A stretch of DNA of 20,580 bases from Porphyrobacter sp. UBA7686 (GTDB lineage: Bacteria > Pseudomonadota > Alphaproteobacteria > Sphingomonadales > Sphingomonadaceae): positions 67,631-88,210 of the forward strand of contig DLGU01000074.1 in the NCBI GenBank assembly GCA_002482865.1. The letters run 5' to 3'. The stretch's first letter is position 1. Each line of letters opens with the position of its first letter. The notes under the pieces were generated by a model. The model saw only the letters and a program-made list of their open reading frames with translations, was not told the origin of the DNA and did not search any database. The translations under genes were made by a program, and so were the position numbers. Of the stretch, positions 14,456 through 20,580 are shown piece after piece.

Positions 14456-14809
14456 CTATTGTGCGCAGCGCTCCAAAGTTTCGACGGCTGATGAAGAGAG
14501 AGGCTGATTATGCCAGATCCTTATTTCGGCGGTGCCATCTGAAGGCTGCACCGAGAGGCGCATTTGCCCGTCGGCAGACAGATAAGTCATCCCAATTGGG
14601 CAACGGGCGCTTCCCGGGCGGCATATACTAATAGGCTGGAGGTCACTCCTGATCTGCCTACTTTTGCTGGAAATGCACTCCATGACATTGCTCAGGCTTC
14701 GCTCACTGACATAGAGCGTTGTCGAGGCATACTCATCCCCCCGCACGAATTTCCACACCAAGACTGCTCCCACGAGAAAAACGAAGATAGCGAAAACGCT
14801 TCTGATCAC
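14456..14809 (-). CDS. Small membrane-anchored hypothetical protein with four Cys
   Basis: The 117-residue product has one N-terminal hydrophobic helix (about 4-22, VFAIFVFLVGAVLVWKFV) and an extracytoplasmic domain with Cys45, Cys63, Cys70 and Cys115, which could make two disulfides. I do not recognise a family. The start is GTG at 14809, with AGGGGC about six bases upstream. The region is less GC-biased than its neighbours. Nothing on either side suggests an operon: the metZ-isomerase unit converges on it, and 228 bases without a convincing gene separate it from the HTH gene. Confidence 0.6.
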   Translation of the reverse strand: MIRSVFAIFVFLVGAVLVWKFVRGDEYASTTLYVSERSLSNVMECISSKSRQIRSDLQPISICRPGSARCPIGMTYLSADGQMRLSVQPSDGTAEIRIWHNQPLSSSAVETLERCAQ

Positions 14810-15037
14810 GGCATGCCCCTGAACTATTCAATCAGATAATGCGTTGTTTCGCCGGAGGACTATGCTGTCAACGTCCGCTATGGGGTCGTTTGCGGAAGGT
14901 CTGCTTTCGGCGCTATTAAGGCCCTAGCTGCCCGGCTGGTTTCAGGATCAGGCGTGGTGTCTGCGGATGACCAGAGTTGGGTGGATTCCGGATTGGCGGC
15001 TTTCACAGGGCGAGCGTCGGAGAAGGTCTCTTTGGCC

Positions 15038-15601
15038 TTATTGTGCCGCCACCGGTCGCTTGAAGTAATGAAATGGCGGCCAGCTCGACACATAGGTCCA
15101 ACCAGCTTTTCTCAATTCTGCCCGCATCTCGTCGGCCATCCAAACTCCTCCGATCCGCCGCTTGTATTCCCACTGCTGGTCAGTCTTGCGAAAGATGAGT
15201 TTGAGCAAGCCGGCATCAATCAACTCATGACCGCTCTCCCCTTCCTGCCCGAGGATGCGCATCTCGTTGAAGGCGTGCGCACCTAGCCTAACCACCTTTT
15301 CGCCTTCAGCTTGCGTGGTGTCACCGTCGTCCATTTCGAGCTTAAAACGCTGCTGGGCCGCCTGCTTCGATATACCAAGCGCATCTCCGATATCTGACCA
15401 GCTTAGCCCTGATCGCCGCGCGGCATCGACCCAGCGCTGTAAATCCAGCCGTCCTTCATCGGCCACCAAGTGCGCTGCCGTGATAGCGTCTCTGAATTCG
15501 TCGGCGCGCTCGCCTGTGAAGGGCGGTTGGCGGTTGTTTGCCCACTCAACCATTACCGCTGCCGTGCTTTTTCTGATGGCTTGTTGCTCTGCGAGATTCA
15601 C
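15038..15601 (-). CDS. HTH-containing regulator-like protein (sigma-70 region 4-like helix-turn-helix)
   Basis: The 187-residue product has an internal helix-turn-helix at about 65-86 (GLSWSDIGDALGISKQAAQQRF), close to the pattern in sigma-factor region 4 and in similar small sphingomonad regulators. The N-terminal part (1-60) is helical. The C-terminal third (about 125-180) has many aromatic residues, with Trp and Tyr clusters (WEYKRRIGGVWM, GWTYVSSWPPFHYF), and may sense a ligand or partner. The start is GTG at 15601, with GGAG upstream. Three identical-spacing palindromes lie 11-76 bases upstream, so the protein probably controls its own promoter. Neither target nor signal can be named. 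Confidence 0.75.
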   Translation of the reverse strand: MNLAEQQAIRKSTAAVMVEWANNRQPPFTGERADEFRDAITAAHLVADEGRLDLQRWVDAARRSGLSWSDIGDALGISKQAAQQRFKLEMDDGDTTQAEGEKVVRLGAHAFNEMRILGQEGESGHELIDAGLLKLIFRKTDQQWEYKRRIGGVWMADEMRAELRKAGWTYVSSWPPFHYFKRPVAAQ

Positions 15602-15611
15602 CGCCGATCTC

Positions 15612-15677
15612 CGTCAATGAGTTCCTGACGAATCGTCAATATGAAGTTGACGATTATCCGTCAATAGATTGTTGACG
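15612..15677. promoter_or_regulatory. Triple CGTCA-N9-TGACG operator upstream of HTH gene
   Basis: CGTCA and TGACG occur as three palindromes with exactly nine bases between arms: 15612-15630, 15634-15652 and 15659-15677. The middle one extends to TCGTCAA-N7-TTGACGA and the right one to CGTCAA-N7-TTGACG. The TTGACG arms also look like -35 boxes on either strand, so bound protein would occlude the promoter. They lie directly before the GTG start of the HTH gene. Confidence 0.75.
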
Positions 15678-15680
15678 AAA

Positions 15681-16067
15681 GGGTCGAGGGCAAATGCAGG
15701 TGCACTGCGATGGAGCGTCGGTAACGGGGTCGATTTCAGAATGGCGGCTCTTAGGAATAGAGCCCGCAATAGCCTCCATTCGCAACACGAGTTTGCCCCT
15801 GTCGGCTGTCGACCCAGACCAGCCATTCACGGAGCTGAGATCGAACGTCGGGTTCCGCTCTGAGCTGTCATCCCGATTTCAGGATTGAGCCCCGACCCGC
15901 TGATGACTGCAACTGGTGGATAGACGCCACGCCGGTGTCACCTCGGGCGCCGTACCCGCAACTGACGGGGCGCGCTTAACCACTGCCCCCTCCAAGGCTG
16001 AACATTGTTCATCTGTTCGTAAGGTGATGGGCGATAATGATGGTTTCCCAGCATGATAGGAGCAATT
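15681..16067. other. Non-coding stretch between HTH gene and small secreted protein
   Basis: Overlapping frames of 64-141 codons on both strands have no family features, signal peptides or good ribosome binding sites. Phrases such as GGGGTCGATTTC and GTCGGGTTCCGCT resemble spacer DNA seen also near 14868-14910, so decayed repeat or gene remnants are likely. Confidence 0.4.
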
Positions 16068-16367
16068 ATGTCCATCTTGTTTGCCGCCGCTGTGCTGCCC
16101 TTGGTCGCCATTGGCGCAGATGATGAGAGGCTCAAGACCAGGCGCACCTTCGTTTCCGAAGAAGCCCGGATGGCGCTCACGCATGATGTTGAAGATCGCG
16201 TGCTGTGCCTTGACCGCAAACGCGAACGCAGCATTTGCCTGACCGAGAGTCAGTGGAACACGGCCATTGCCTTGGCTGAACAGCAACCGCGCCGCCGCCC
16301 GCATGCCTTCATCCCGGAACTTGGCAACGTCGCTTCTGACAGAAGCAGCTTCAGCCTAGGTCATTGA
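16068..16367 (+). CDS. Small secreted hypothetical protein (two-Cys motif)
   Basis: The 99-residue product begins with a short signal-like hydrophobic stretch (MSILFAAAVLPLVAIGA, 1-17). The mature part has the motif VLCLDRKRERSICLTESQW (about 51-69), whose C-x(10-11)-C-x-T-x3-W pattern resembles small periplasmic proteins common in sphingomonads. The ATG at 16068 has AGGAG at seven-base spacing, better than the upstream in-frame ATG at 16053. It stands alone between the HTH gene and the VanX-type gene. The function is unknown; the two Cys probably form a disulfide. Confidence 0.6.
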   Translation: MSILFAAAVLPLVAIGADDERLKTRRTFVSEEARMALTHDVEDRVLCLDRKRERSICLTESQWNTAIALAEQQPRRRPHAFIPELGNVASDRSSFSLGH

Positions 16368-16503
16368 CCTCTCACAGCCTATCCCACGGACAGAATAAGA
16401 CGCGTTGAGAATCTCCGTTCTGGGGTGGGTTTCTGCATGTCGGATTTCGTGCCGCAATCCGCCAAAGCGGACCTGACACCGCGCAGCAACAACCGCCCTG
16501 CAC

Positions 16504-17229
16504 TTACCGCGCCGTTACCGCCTCCAGCGGCACATCCATGATCGGATAGCGCCGCCATTCGGCCCAGTCATAGTGCCACCATTCGTTGGCGAGGGGGACG
16601 AACCCCTCGGCCACCATCCATGCCTCAAGCATCCGGCTCAGCTCCAGCGCCTGGGCCGGGGCGGCGATGTTGCTGCGATAGGCGGCCGGGGTGAAATCGT
16701 CATAGGGGCTGGGCATCACGACCTCGGTGCCGCCCCGGTGCAGTGTAACGTCGATGGAACAGCCACGATTGTGGCGCGATCCGGTGCGCGGATCGGCAAC
16801 GAATTCGCGTTTCTCTGGCGGGGTTTCCTCCCACATCATCCGCGTGATGCGCCAGGGGCGATAGGCATCGAAGATCAGCAGGCCATAGCCTTGCGCCTCG
16901 GCGCGGGTCTGCACTCTGGACAAGGCTTCGGCGACCGGACGCTGGGCCACGGCGCGGGGGAGGGGATAGAGCACCCGGCCCATGAAGTTGGCCTGCGTGG
17001 CATAACGGATATCAAACCTGAACCGCGGATCGAAGCGAGCGAGGTCGACCAGATCGGGCGCGAGGTCGGCGGTGGGGTCGATGGGGAGGGCGAGGGGTGC
17101 GGGGGCAGGGGCAAGACCACGCGGGCCAGCGCAGCTTGCCAGTATGGTCGCCCCGATGGCTCCTCCGATCCCTGTCAGCGCCGCGCGGCGGGTGACGGGA
17201 GCTGCGGTGATCGATGCTGGCGCGGGCAT
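16504..17229 (-). CDS. VanX-type D-alanyl-D-alanine dipeptidase with Tat/lipoprotein-like leader
   Basis: The 241-residue product matches peptidase family M15D. The zinc ligands are His153 and Asp160 in SRHNRGCSID and His219 in EWWHYD, with Glu216 as the catalytic base; Arg124 in DAYRP also matches. The family cleaves D-Ala-D-Ala; outside vancomycin clusters it recycles peptidoglycan peptides. The leader has twin arginines (TRRAALTG, 13-20), a hydrophobic run and ILASC with Cys33, which suggests Tat export and lipid attachment. The ATG at 17229 is the one that places this leader first; a much longer in-frame extension overlaps apaG and lysR antisense and is rejected. It is divergent from apaG. 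Confidence 0.9.
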   Translation of the reverse strand: MPAPASITAAPVTRRAALTGIGGAIGATILASCAGPRGLAPAPAPLALPIDPTADLAPDLVDLARFDPRFRFDIRYATQANFMGRVLYPLPRAVAQRPVAEALSRVQTRAEAQGYGLLIFDAYRPWRITRMMWEETPPEKREFVADPRTGSRHNRGCSIDVTLHRGGTEVVMPSPYDDFTPAAYRSNIAAPAQALELSRMLEAWMVAEGFVPLANEWWHYDWAEWRRYPIMDVPLEAVTAR

Positions 17230-17370
17230 GGCGGCAGGCCTATGCCATTGCCGGTATGCGCGCAACCGCATCGCGCTTGCCGGAATTCCTGATGCGGTCG
17301 GGATACAGCGTGGATTAAGAACGTTGCCCCTCTTGTGACCACACGAAGAATCGCTAACTTGCGAGGCGAC

Positions 17371-17784
17371 ATGAAAGAGTTTTTCCAGCACGCCGCCACG
17401 ACCGATGGGGTCACTGTACGGGTAGCCGTCAACTACCTGCCGGAACAGTCGCATCCGGAGGCGGGCAAGTGGTTCTGGGTTTATCACATCCGGATCGAGA
17501 ACGCTTCGCACGAGGCCATGCGCCTGCGCACCCGGCACTGGCGCATCACGGACGGGCGCGGGATGGTGAACCATGTCGATGGCGAAGGCGTGGTGGGCGA
17601 ACAGCCGCTGCTCACGCCGGGGCAGAGCCACGATTACGTCTCGGGCTGCCCCTTGACGACGCCGTTTGGCTCGATGGAGGGGTTCTACACCTTCGAACGC
17701 GCCGATGGCTCGCCCACCGAGGTGCGCATCCCCTTCTTCCCACTCGCCGCGCCGGAGACGGCTGAGGGCCGCACGCCGCGCTGA
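17371..17784 (+). CDS. apaG: ApaG protein
   Basis: The 137-residue product is a single ApaG (DUF525) beta-sandwich domain: VTVRVAVNYLPEQSHP near the start, WVYHIRIEN, LRTRHWRITDG, the conserved GEGVVGEQPLL and the closing FGSMEGFYTF. ApaG is linked to cobalt and magnesium tolerance in enterobacteria and shares its fold with F-box-associated domains; its biochemical role is not settled. The ATG at 17371 with GAGG upstream fits the family N-terminus better than the GTG at 17335. It is divergent from the vanX-like gene and 40 bases upstream of the lysR start. Confidence 0.92.
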   Translation: MKEFFQHAATTDGVTVRVAVNYLPEQSHPEAGKWFWVYHIRIENASHEAMRLRTRHWRITDGRGMVNHVDGEGVVGEQPLLTPGQSHDYVSGCPLTTPFGSMEGFYTFERADGSPTEVRIPFFPLAAPETAEGRTPR

Positions 17785-17824
17785 CTCTTGCGATAGGCGC
17801 AAAGCGGGCCTAATCGCATCTCCC

Positions 17825-18616
17825 GTGAAGCGCACCCACTTGCCCCTCAACGCCTTGCGCGTGTTCGATGCCGCCGCGCGGCACCTCTCCTTCACCCGTG
17901 CTGCGGACGAGCTGGCGGTCACCCCCGCCGCCGTCGGCCAGCAGATCCGCGCGCTCGAGGACGTCCTCGGCGTCGTCCTGTTCCGCCGCACCTCCAAGGG
18001 CCTCGAACTCACGCCCGAGGGTGAGGCCGGGCTCGACCCCTTGCGCGAAGGGTTCATGCGGTTCGAGGAGAGCGTCGCCGCGATGCAGGCGGGCCAGGCC
18101 TCCGACCGTTACACCATCGCCGTCCCGCGCGAGTTCTACGCCGAGTGGCTCGCCCCCCGCCTCGCCAAGTTCCAGGCCGGCACCCCCGGCGTCCAGTACA
18201 TCCTCGCACCCGACGAGCATGCCGACTTCACCGAGGCGAACCTCGATCTCGCGATCCGGCTGGTCGACGGGCCGGGCGAGCTCCAGGGCGTGCAACTCGC
18301 CCCCGCCATGCGCGTCACCGTCGCCGCGCCGGAGTTCCGCGAGGCGTGGATCGACTGGCCGGGCATGACGCTGCCCGATGGCATCAACCCCTGCATCCGC
18401 GCCGGCTCCCCCGGACAGGCGCTCGCCTCAGCGCTGGCGGGGATGGGGCGCACGATCCTCCCCCTCGCGCTGGCCGAGCGCGCCATCGCCAGCGGCACCC
18501 TCACCGCCCTGACCGAGCCCGAGCCCGGCACCCGCGCCTACTGGCTGCTCGCCCCCCCGCCGCAATGGCGCTCCAAGAAGGTGCGCGCGCTGGTCGGGTA
18601 TCTGGCCGCCGCCTGA
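17825..18616 (+). CDS. LysR family regulator, GcvA-like, with compact effector domain
   Basis: The 263-residue product has a canonical LysR winged HTH (about 6-65): LPLNALRVFDAAARHLSFTRAADELAVTPAAVGQQIRALEDVLGVVLFRR. The substrate-binding domain begins near residue 95. It is shorter than the usual 290-305 residues: between RVTVAAPEF and EAWIDWPGM about 25-30 residues of the typical GcvA-type domain are missing. Codon use is normal, so this looks like a natural short form rather than a recent break. The start is GTG at 17825, in the spacer after apaG; the in-frame extension into apaG is not credible. Confidence 0.87.
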   Translation: MKRTHLPLNALRVFDAAARHLSFTRAADELAVTPAAVGQQIRALEDVLGVVLFRRTSKGLELTPEGEAGLDPLREGFMRFEESVAAMQAGQASDRYTIAVPREFYAEWLAPRLAKFQAGTPGVQYILAPDEHADFTEANLDLAIRLVDGPGELQGVQLAPAMRVTVAAPEFREAWIDWPGMTLPDGINPCIRAGSPGQALASALAGMGRTILPLALAERAIASGTLTALTEPEPGTRAYWLLAPPPQWRSKKVRALVGYLAAA

Positions 18617-18959
18617 CCCCCCACGCCGGCCCAAGTTGCCGCGCCGTTGCCGCCCCGCCTCCGGCCCCGTTCAGCTGACGCGCTGTTGGAGACACAGGAG
18701 ACACGGTCCAGAACCCAAAAACCGCCCCCCGCACGAACGCTGCCGCCGTGCCGTTCGGCAACGGACGCGCGGCGAGGGGAGGGGGCGGGCTGACGGGTCA
18801 TGGCGCGCGGGGAGATTGCAGGTTTCGGCGGAGTAGGAAACCGCAAAGCCCCCGCCTCTTCAGGGGGAGGGCGGCGTCCTTCCTCCCTTGTTCGTCACCC
18901 CGGACTTGCCTGCCCCGGCGCAGGTCGGGGATCCGGGGCTAGGCTTTCTTGGGTTTCAC

Positions 18960-18983
18960 GCGAAGACGCGAAGACGCGAAGAG
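18960..18983 (+). repeat. Tandem octamer GCGAAGAC, three units
   Basis: GCGAAGAC is repeated three times (last base G). It is preceded by TTTCAC, as is the related CGCAGAG-rich run that begins at about 19006. The shared TTCACGC opening suggests two members of one dispersed repeat family. Confidence 0.7.
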
Positions 18984-19155
18984 GGCGGCGCGGGGGGCAG
19001 CGGGGTTCACGCAGAGATCGCAGAGGAGCAGAGAGGCGCAGAGGGGCCGGCGCGGGCGCGGGCGCAGAGGGCCCTAAACTCCCCTCCCCTTGCCCCCGGC
19101 TCAAGGCCGGGGCAGGTATCGGGGCTGGGGGAGGGGGGCGGAGCCACAACCGAGC

Positions 19156-19194
19156 GTATCCCACAGAACCGGCGCGCAGCGCCGCAAGCGCGAC
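19156..19194 (+). repeat. 39-base direct repeat, copy 1, followed by hairpin string
   Basis: It matches 19343-19381 at 36 of 39 positions, with the last 27 bases identical (ACCGGCGCGCAGCGCC onward). After this copy come further hairpins: CGCGCC-TTAT-GGCGCG, CGGGCC-GGAT-GGCCCG and GGCGCC-TGAG-GGCGCC (to about 19263). Confidence 0.75.
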
Positions 19195-19342
19195 CGCGCG
19201 CCGCGCCTTATGGCGCGAAAGCCAAGCGGGCCGGATGGCCCGCGCCCGGCGCCTGAGGGCGCCAACAAACAACTCGCGGAGGGGAGGGGGTAGCGTCCGT
19301 CCCCCCTTCCCTTGCGGGACGGGGTGGTGCCCCCAAAATTCC

Positions 19343-19381
19343 GTATTCCACTGTACCGGCGCGCAGCGCCGCAAGCGCGAC
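19343..19381 (+). repeat. 39-base direct repeat, copy 2, at the composition boundary
   Basis: Copy 2 of the 39-base repeat ends at 19381, within about 20 bases of where the sequence turns AT-richer. It is not followed by the hairpin string seen after copy 1, so the second copy is cut short or was joined to foreign DNA here. Confidence 0.7.
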
Positions 19382-19535
19382 GTCGAAAGCGCATACGTGC
19401 GAAGCACATTTGTAAGCCCCGCGGTGATCCAGTCGAAGTGGATCGGCTAATTTTCTGTAGACGAGCATCTCTCAAGGAGTGGCGGACCCAGACCAATCCC
19501 GCTAAATTTTGTCTTCAAGTGCAGGGAGTAAGGCT

Positions 19536-20396
19536 TTGAAGCGGTGGTTTTGGAACACAGTAAGCGCGCTGATCTTAATCGCGCTTACAACCTTCGTTAC
19601 TGCGGGCCTTAACGGGCCTATCAACGATTTCGTTAGCAGGGACAAGCTAAAAGCACAAGTAATTCTAGCGCCTTGGATTGAGAAACCCGACTTTGAGAAA
19701 TTAAAAGATGACAAAGAATCCGATATCACATCTGGCATGACTGAAAATGAGAAGATACTTCGAAGCCTCCTCGAAGATATTCAAGGAATATCAACGTCAA
19801 ATTACCTAAGTGAAAACTTCAATGTGGCTAGAGTAAATATTGAAAATGATAGTCAATCGACCGTTGAGAATATCAATTTTCGGTTAGAATCACCGTATAG
19901 TGAGCCTGAAATAGTCATCATTAATGCAGAAGGTGATCTCACGCCAATCGGGCGGGCTGATCGAATAAAAGTTCCTGATATGAAACCTGGGGATCGAGTT
20001 GTCGTGTTCATGTGGGGTAATTTTAATTCTTATACATTCCCCGATAGCTTCAAATCTTACTCATCTAAAGGACACTTCAGGGTGTCTTTTGATTGGGCGA
20101 CGACCCAAGAATTTAGATTCGAGAGTGGAATTTCCTATTATATTGAGGAATATTCCGGATATCTTATTGGCGCTACATTAATTCTTGCATTTCTTGGTAT
20201 GGTAATTGCGGCAGCCGCTCAAGAAGCTTACTATAAAGCGTTGTTAAAGGAGCCGTCAGCTTACGAATTTGAGCGCGGAAGGTATCTTAAGGATCCGAAC
20301 AAGTTTACCGCTGATTTTACGTCTGTCGAGACGATTGTTAAAAAGGCGGAATCGGAACTTGCGTCTGTCCATGTCGATGAGAGAGAGGATTCTTAA
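19536..20396 (+). CDS. AT-rich two-helix membrane protein of unknown function
   Basis: The 286-residue product has a basic N-terminus (MKRWFW), a membrane helix (about 6-24), and an extracytoplasmic domain of about 180 residues rich in Asn, Ser, Asp and Glu. A second helix follows (about 208-228, GYLIGATLILAFLGMVIAAAA), then a charged cytoplasmic tail of about 58 residues. I do not recognise the family. The start is TTG at 19536 with AGGGAG at seven bases; a TTG at 19509 lacks such a site. Base composition (by eye near 40-45% GC, many A/T third positions) differs strongly from all other genes here. It converges on an integrase with a 4-base overlap of 3' ends, so it is probably cargo of an integrated element. 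Confidence 0.7.
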   Translation: MKRWFWNTVSALILIALTTFVTAGLNGPINDFVSRDKLKAQVILAPWIEKPDFEKLKDDKESDITSGMTENEKILRSLLEDIQGISTSNYLSENFNVARVNIENDSQSTVENINFRLESPYSEPEIVIINAEGDLTPIGRADRIKVPDMKPGDRVVVFMWGNFNSYTFPDSFKSYSSKGHFRVSFDWATTQEFRFESGISYYIEEYSGYLIGATLILAFLGMVIAAAAQEAYYKALLKEPSAYEFERGRYLKDPNKFTADFTSVETIVKKAESELASVHVDEREDS

Positions 20397-20580
20397 GGCA
20401 GCAAGGCCTCTGCCCGTAGGTTGTGGGGATAGTTTACCCAATATTTTACCATGTCCCGGTGCTGAGAAAGGTAGAATGCCGGGTTATAGGCAGCGCCCAC
20501 GCTGTCCCGCTCTCGGTGAACGAGGGCGATCTCGATCCAGTCGCGCTCGAAGTGACGCCTTCTCGCACTTGCCGCTAACC
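20393..20580 (-). CDS. Tyrosine recombinase (P4-type integrase), C-terminal fragment at window edge
   Basis: The last 61 codons of a minus-strand gene are visible; its start lies beyond 20580. They read DWIEIALVHRERDSVGAAYN and then YLSQHRDMVKYWVNY, the normal end of P4/CP4-type integrases: His in LVHRERD is the His/Trp catalytic position, Tyr31 of the visible part (AAYN) the nucleophile, and the final helix the usual LxxRRxMxxxWxxYL pattern. These enzymes integrate islands at tRNA genes. The stop TAA (20395-20393) overlaps the stop of the AT-rich plus-strand gene. A truncated or intact enzyme cannot be told apart here. Confidence 0.82.
   Translation of the reverse strand, partial: LAASARRRHFERDWIEIALVHRERDSVGAAYNPAFYLSQHRDMVKYWVNYPHNLRAEALLP

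Larger units (their letters stand above)
18617..19535. other. Long non-coding mosaic of short repeats
   Basis: About 920 bases carry no believable gene on either strand. They hold a GGAGACACAGGAGACAC duplication (near 18688-18704), an inverted pair CCCCGGA/TCCGGGG (18898-18938), a tandem octamer (18960-18983), a run of CGCAGAG-like units (about 19006-19045), a CCCCGGC-TCAA-GGCCGGGG hairpin (near 19087-19106), and two copies of a 39-base direct repeat. Base composition drops sharply after about 19390. Confidence 0.6.

Noticed and set aside
15879..16304. 141-codon minus-strand frame opposite the small secreted gene
   Set aside because: No ribosome binding site, signal or family features; the plus-strand ORF has a good Shine-Dalgarno and signal-like N-terminus.
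17230..18057. N-terminal extension of the VanX-type protein to 517 residues
   Set aside because: The extension is antisense to apaG and lysR and would bury the Tat/lipoprotein leader inside the protein.
18960..19045. Possible CRISPR-like array from regularly spaced GAAGAC and GCAGAG units
   Set aside because: Units are only about 8 bases with no spacers of 30-40 bases; they are simple tandem repeats.
18800..19450. 216-codon plus-strand frame and its antisense partner at 18895-19407
   Set aside because: Translations are low-complexity Arg/Gly/Ala products of repeat DNA.

Overview
The window looks like a chromosomal segment of a GC-rich alphaproteobacterium, probably a sphingomonad of the Erythrobacter/Porphyrobacter type. 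This rests on inference: high GC with strong third-position bias, housekeeping families of alphaproteobacterial character, an O-succinylhomoserine sulfhydrylase, and many short palindromic intergenic repeats. No rRNA, tRNA or CRISPR array was seen.

Layout. (1) 29-2759, minus strand: ilvE, a secreted hypothetical protein and trhO form a translationally coupled chain with 4-base overlaps. (2) 2760-3588 has no conventional gene. It holds a string of short hairpins, a candidate tiny gene on the minus strand (structured leader, very strong Shine-Dalgarno, short ORF, terminator), a plus-strand terminator and a REP-like palindrome. (3) 3589-6642: a lipoprotein divergent from tlyA, a 26-residue membrane peptide after tlyA, an Ala/Pro/Glu lipoprotein, tspO and a UbiK/BMFP protein. 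(4) 6653-7057: a GIY-YIG nuclease gene between inverted copies of a palindromic repeat. (5) 7067-9958: recO, leuB and a DPM1-like glycosyltransferase fused to a GtrA domain. (6) 10104-11438: a PMT-family mannosyltransferase-like membrane enzyme, convergent with the glycosyltransferase; the two could be donor synthase and acceptor transferase of one glycosylation route. (7) 11481-14383: a small membrane protein divergent from a TetR regulator with inverted repeats between them, then metZ and a 2-hydroxychromene-2-carboxylate isomerase-like (DsbA-fold) protein.

(8) 14456-16367 is a looser, less GC-rich patch: a small anchored protein, an HTH regulator with three equally built palindromes directly upstream, and a small secreted protein. 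(9) 16504-18616: a VanX-type D-Ala-D-Ala dipeptidase with a Tat/lipoprotein-like leader, divergent from apaG and a compact LysR regulator. (10) 18617-19535 is a non-coding mosaic of repeats. It leads into an AT-rich two-helix membrane protein of unknown function and the C-terminal end of a tyrosine recombinase that runs off the right edge, so the right end is probably the border of an integrated element.

The clearest unexplained signals are the tiny-gene locus near 3.1-3.3 kb, the triple CGTCA-N9-TGACG operator of the HTH gene, the repeat-flanked GIY-YIG cassette abutting recO, and the AT-rich cargo gene beside the integrase. None can be called a new system from sequence reading alone.
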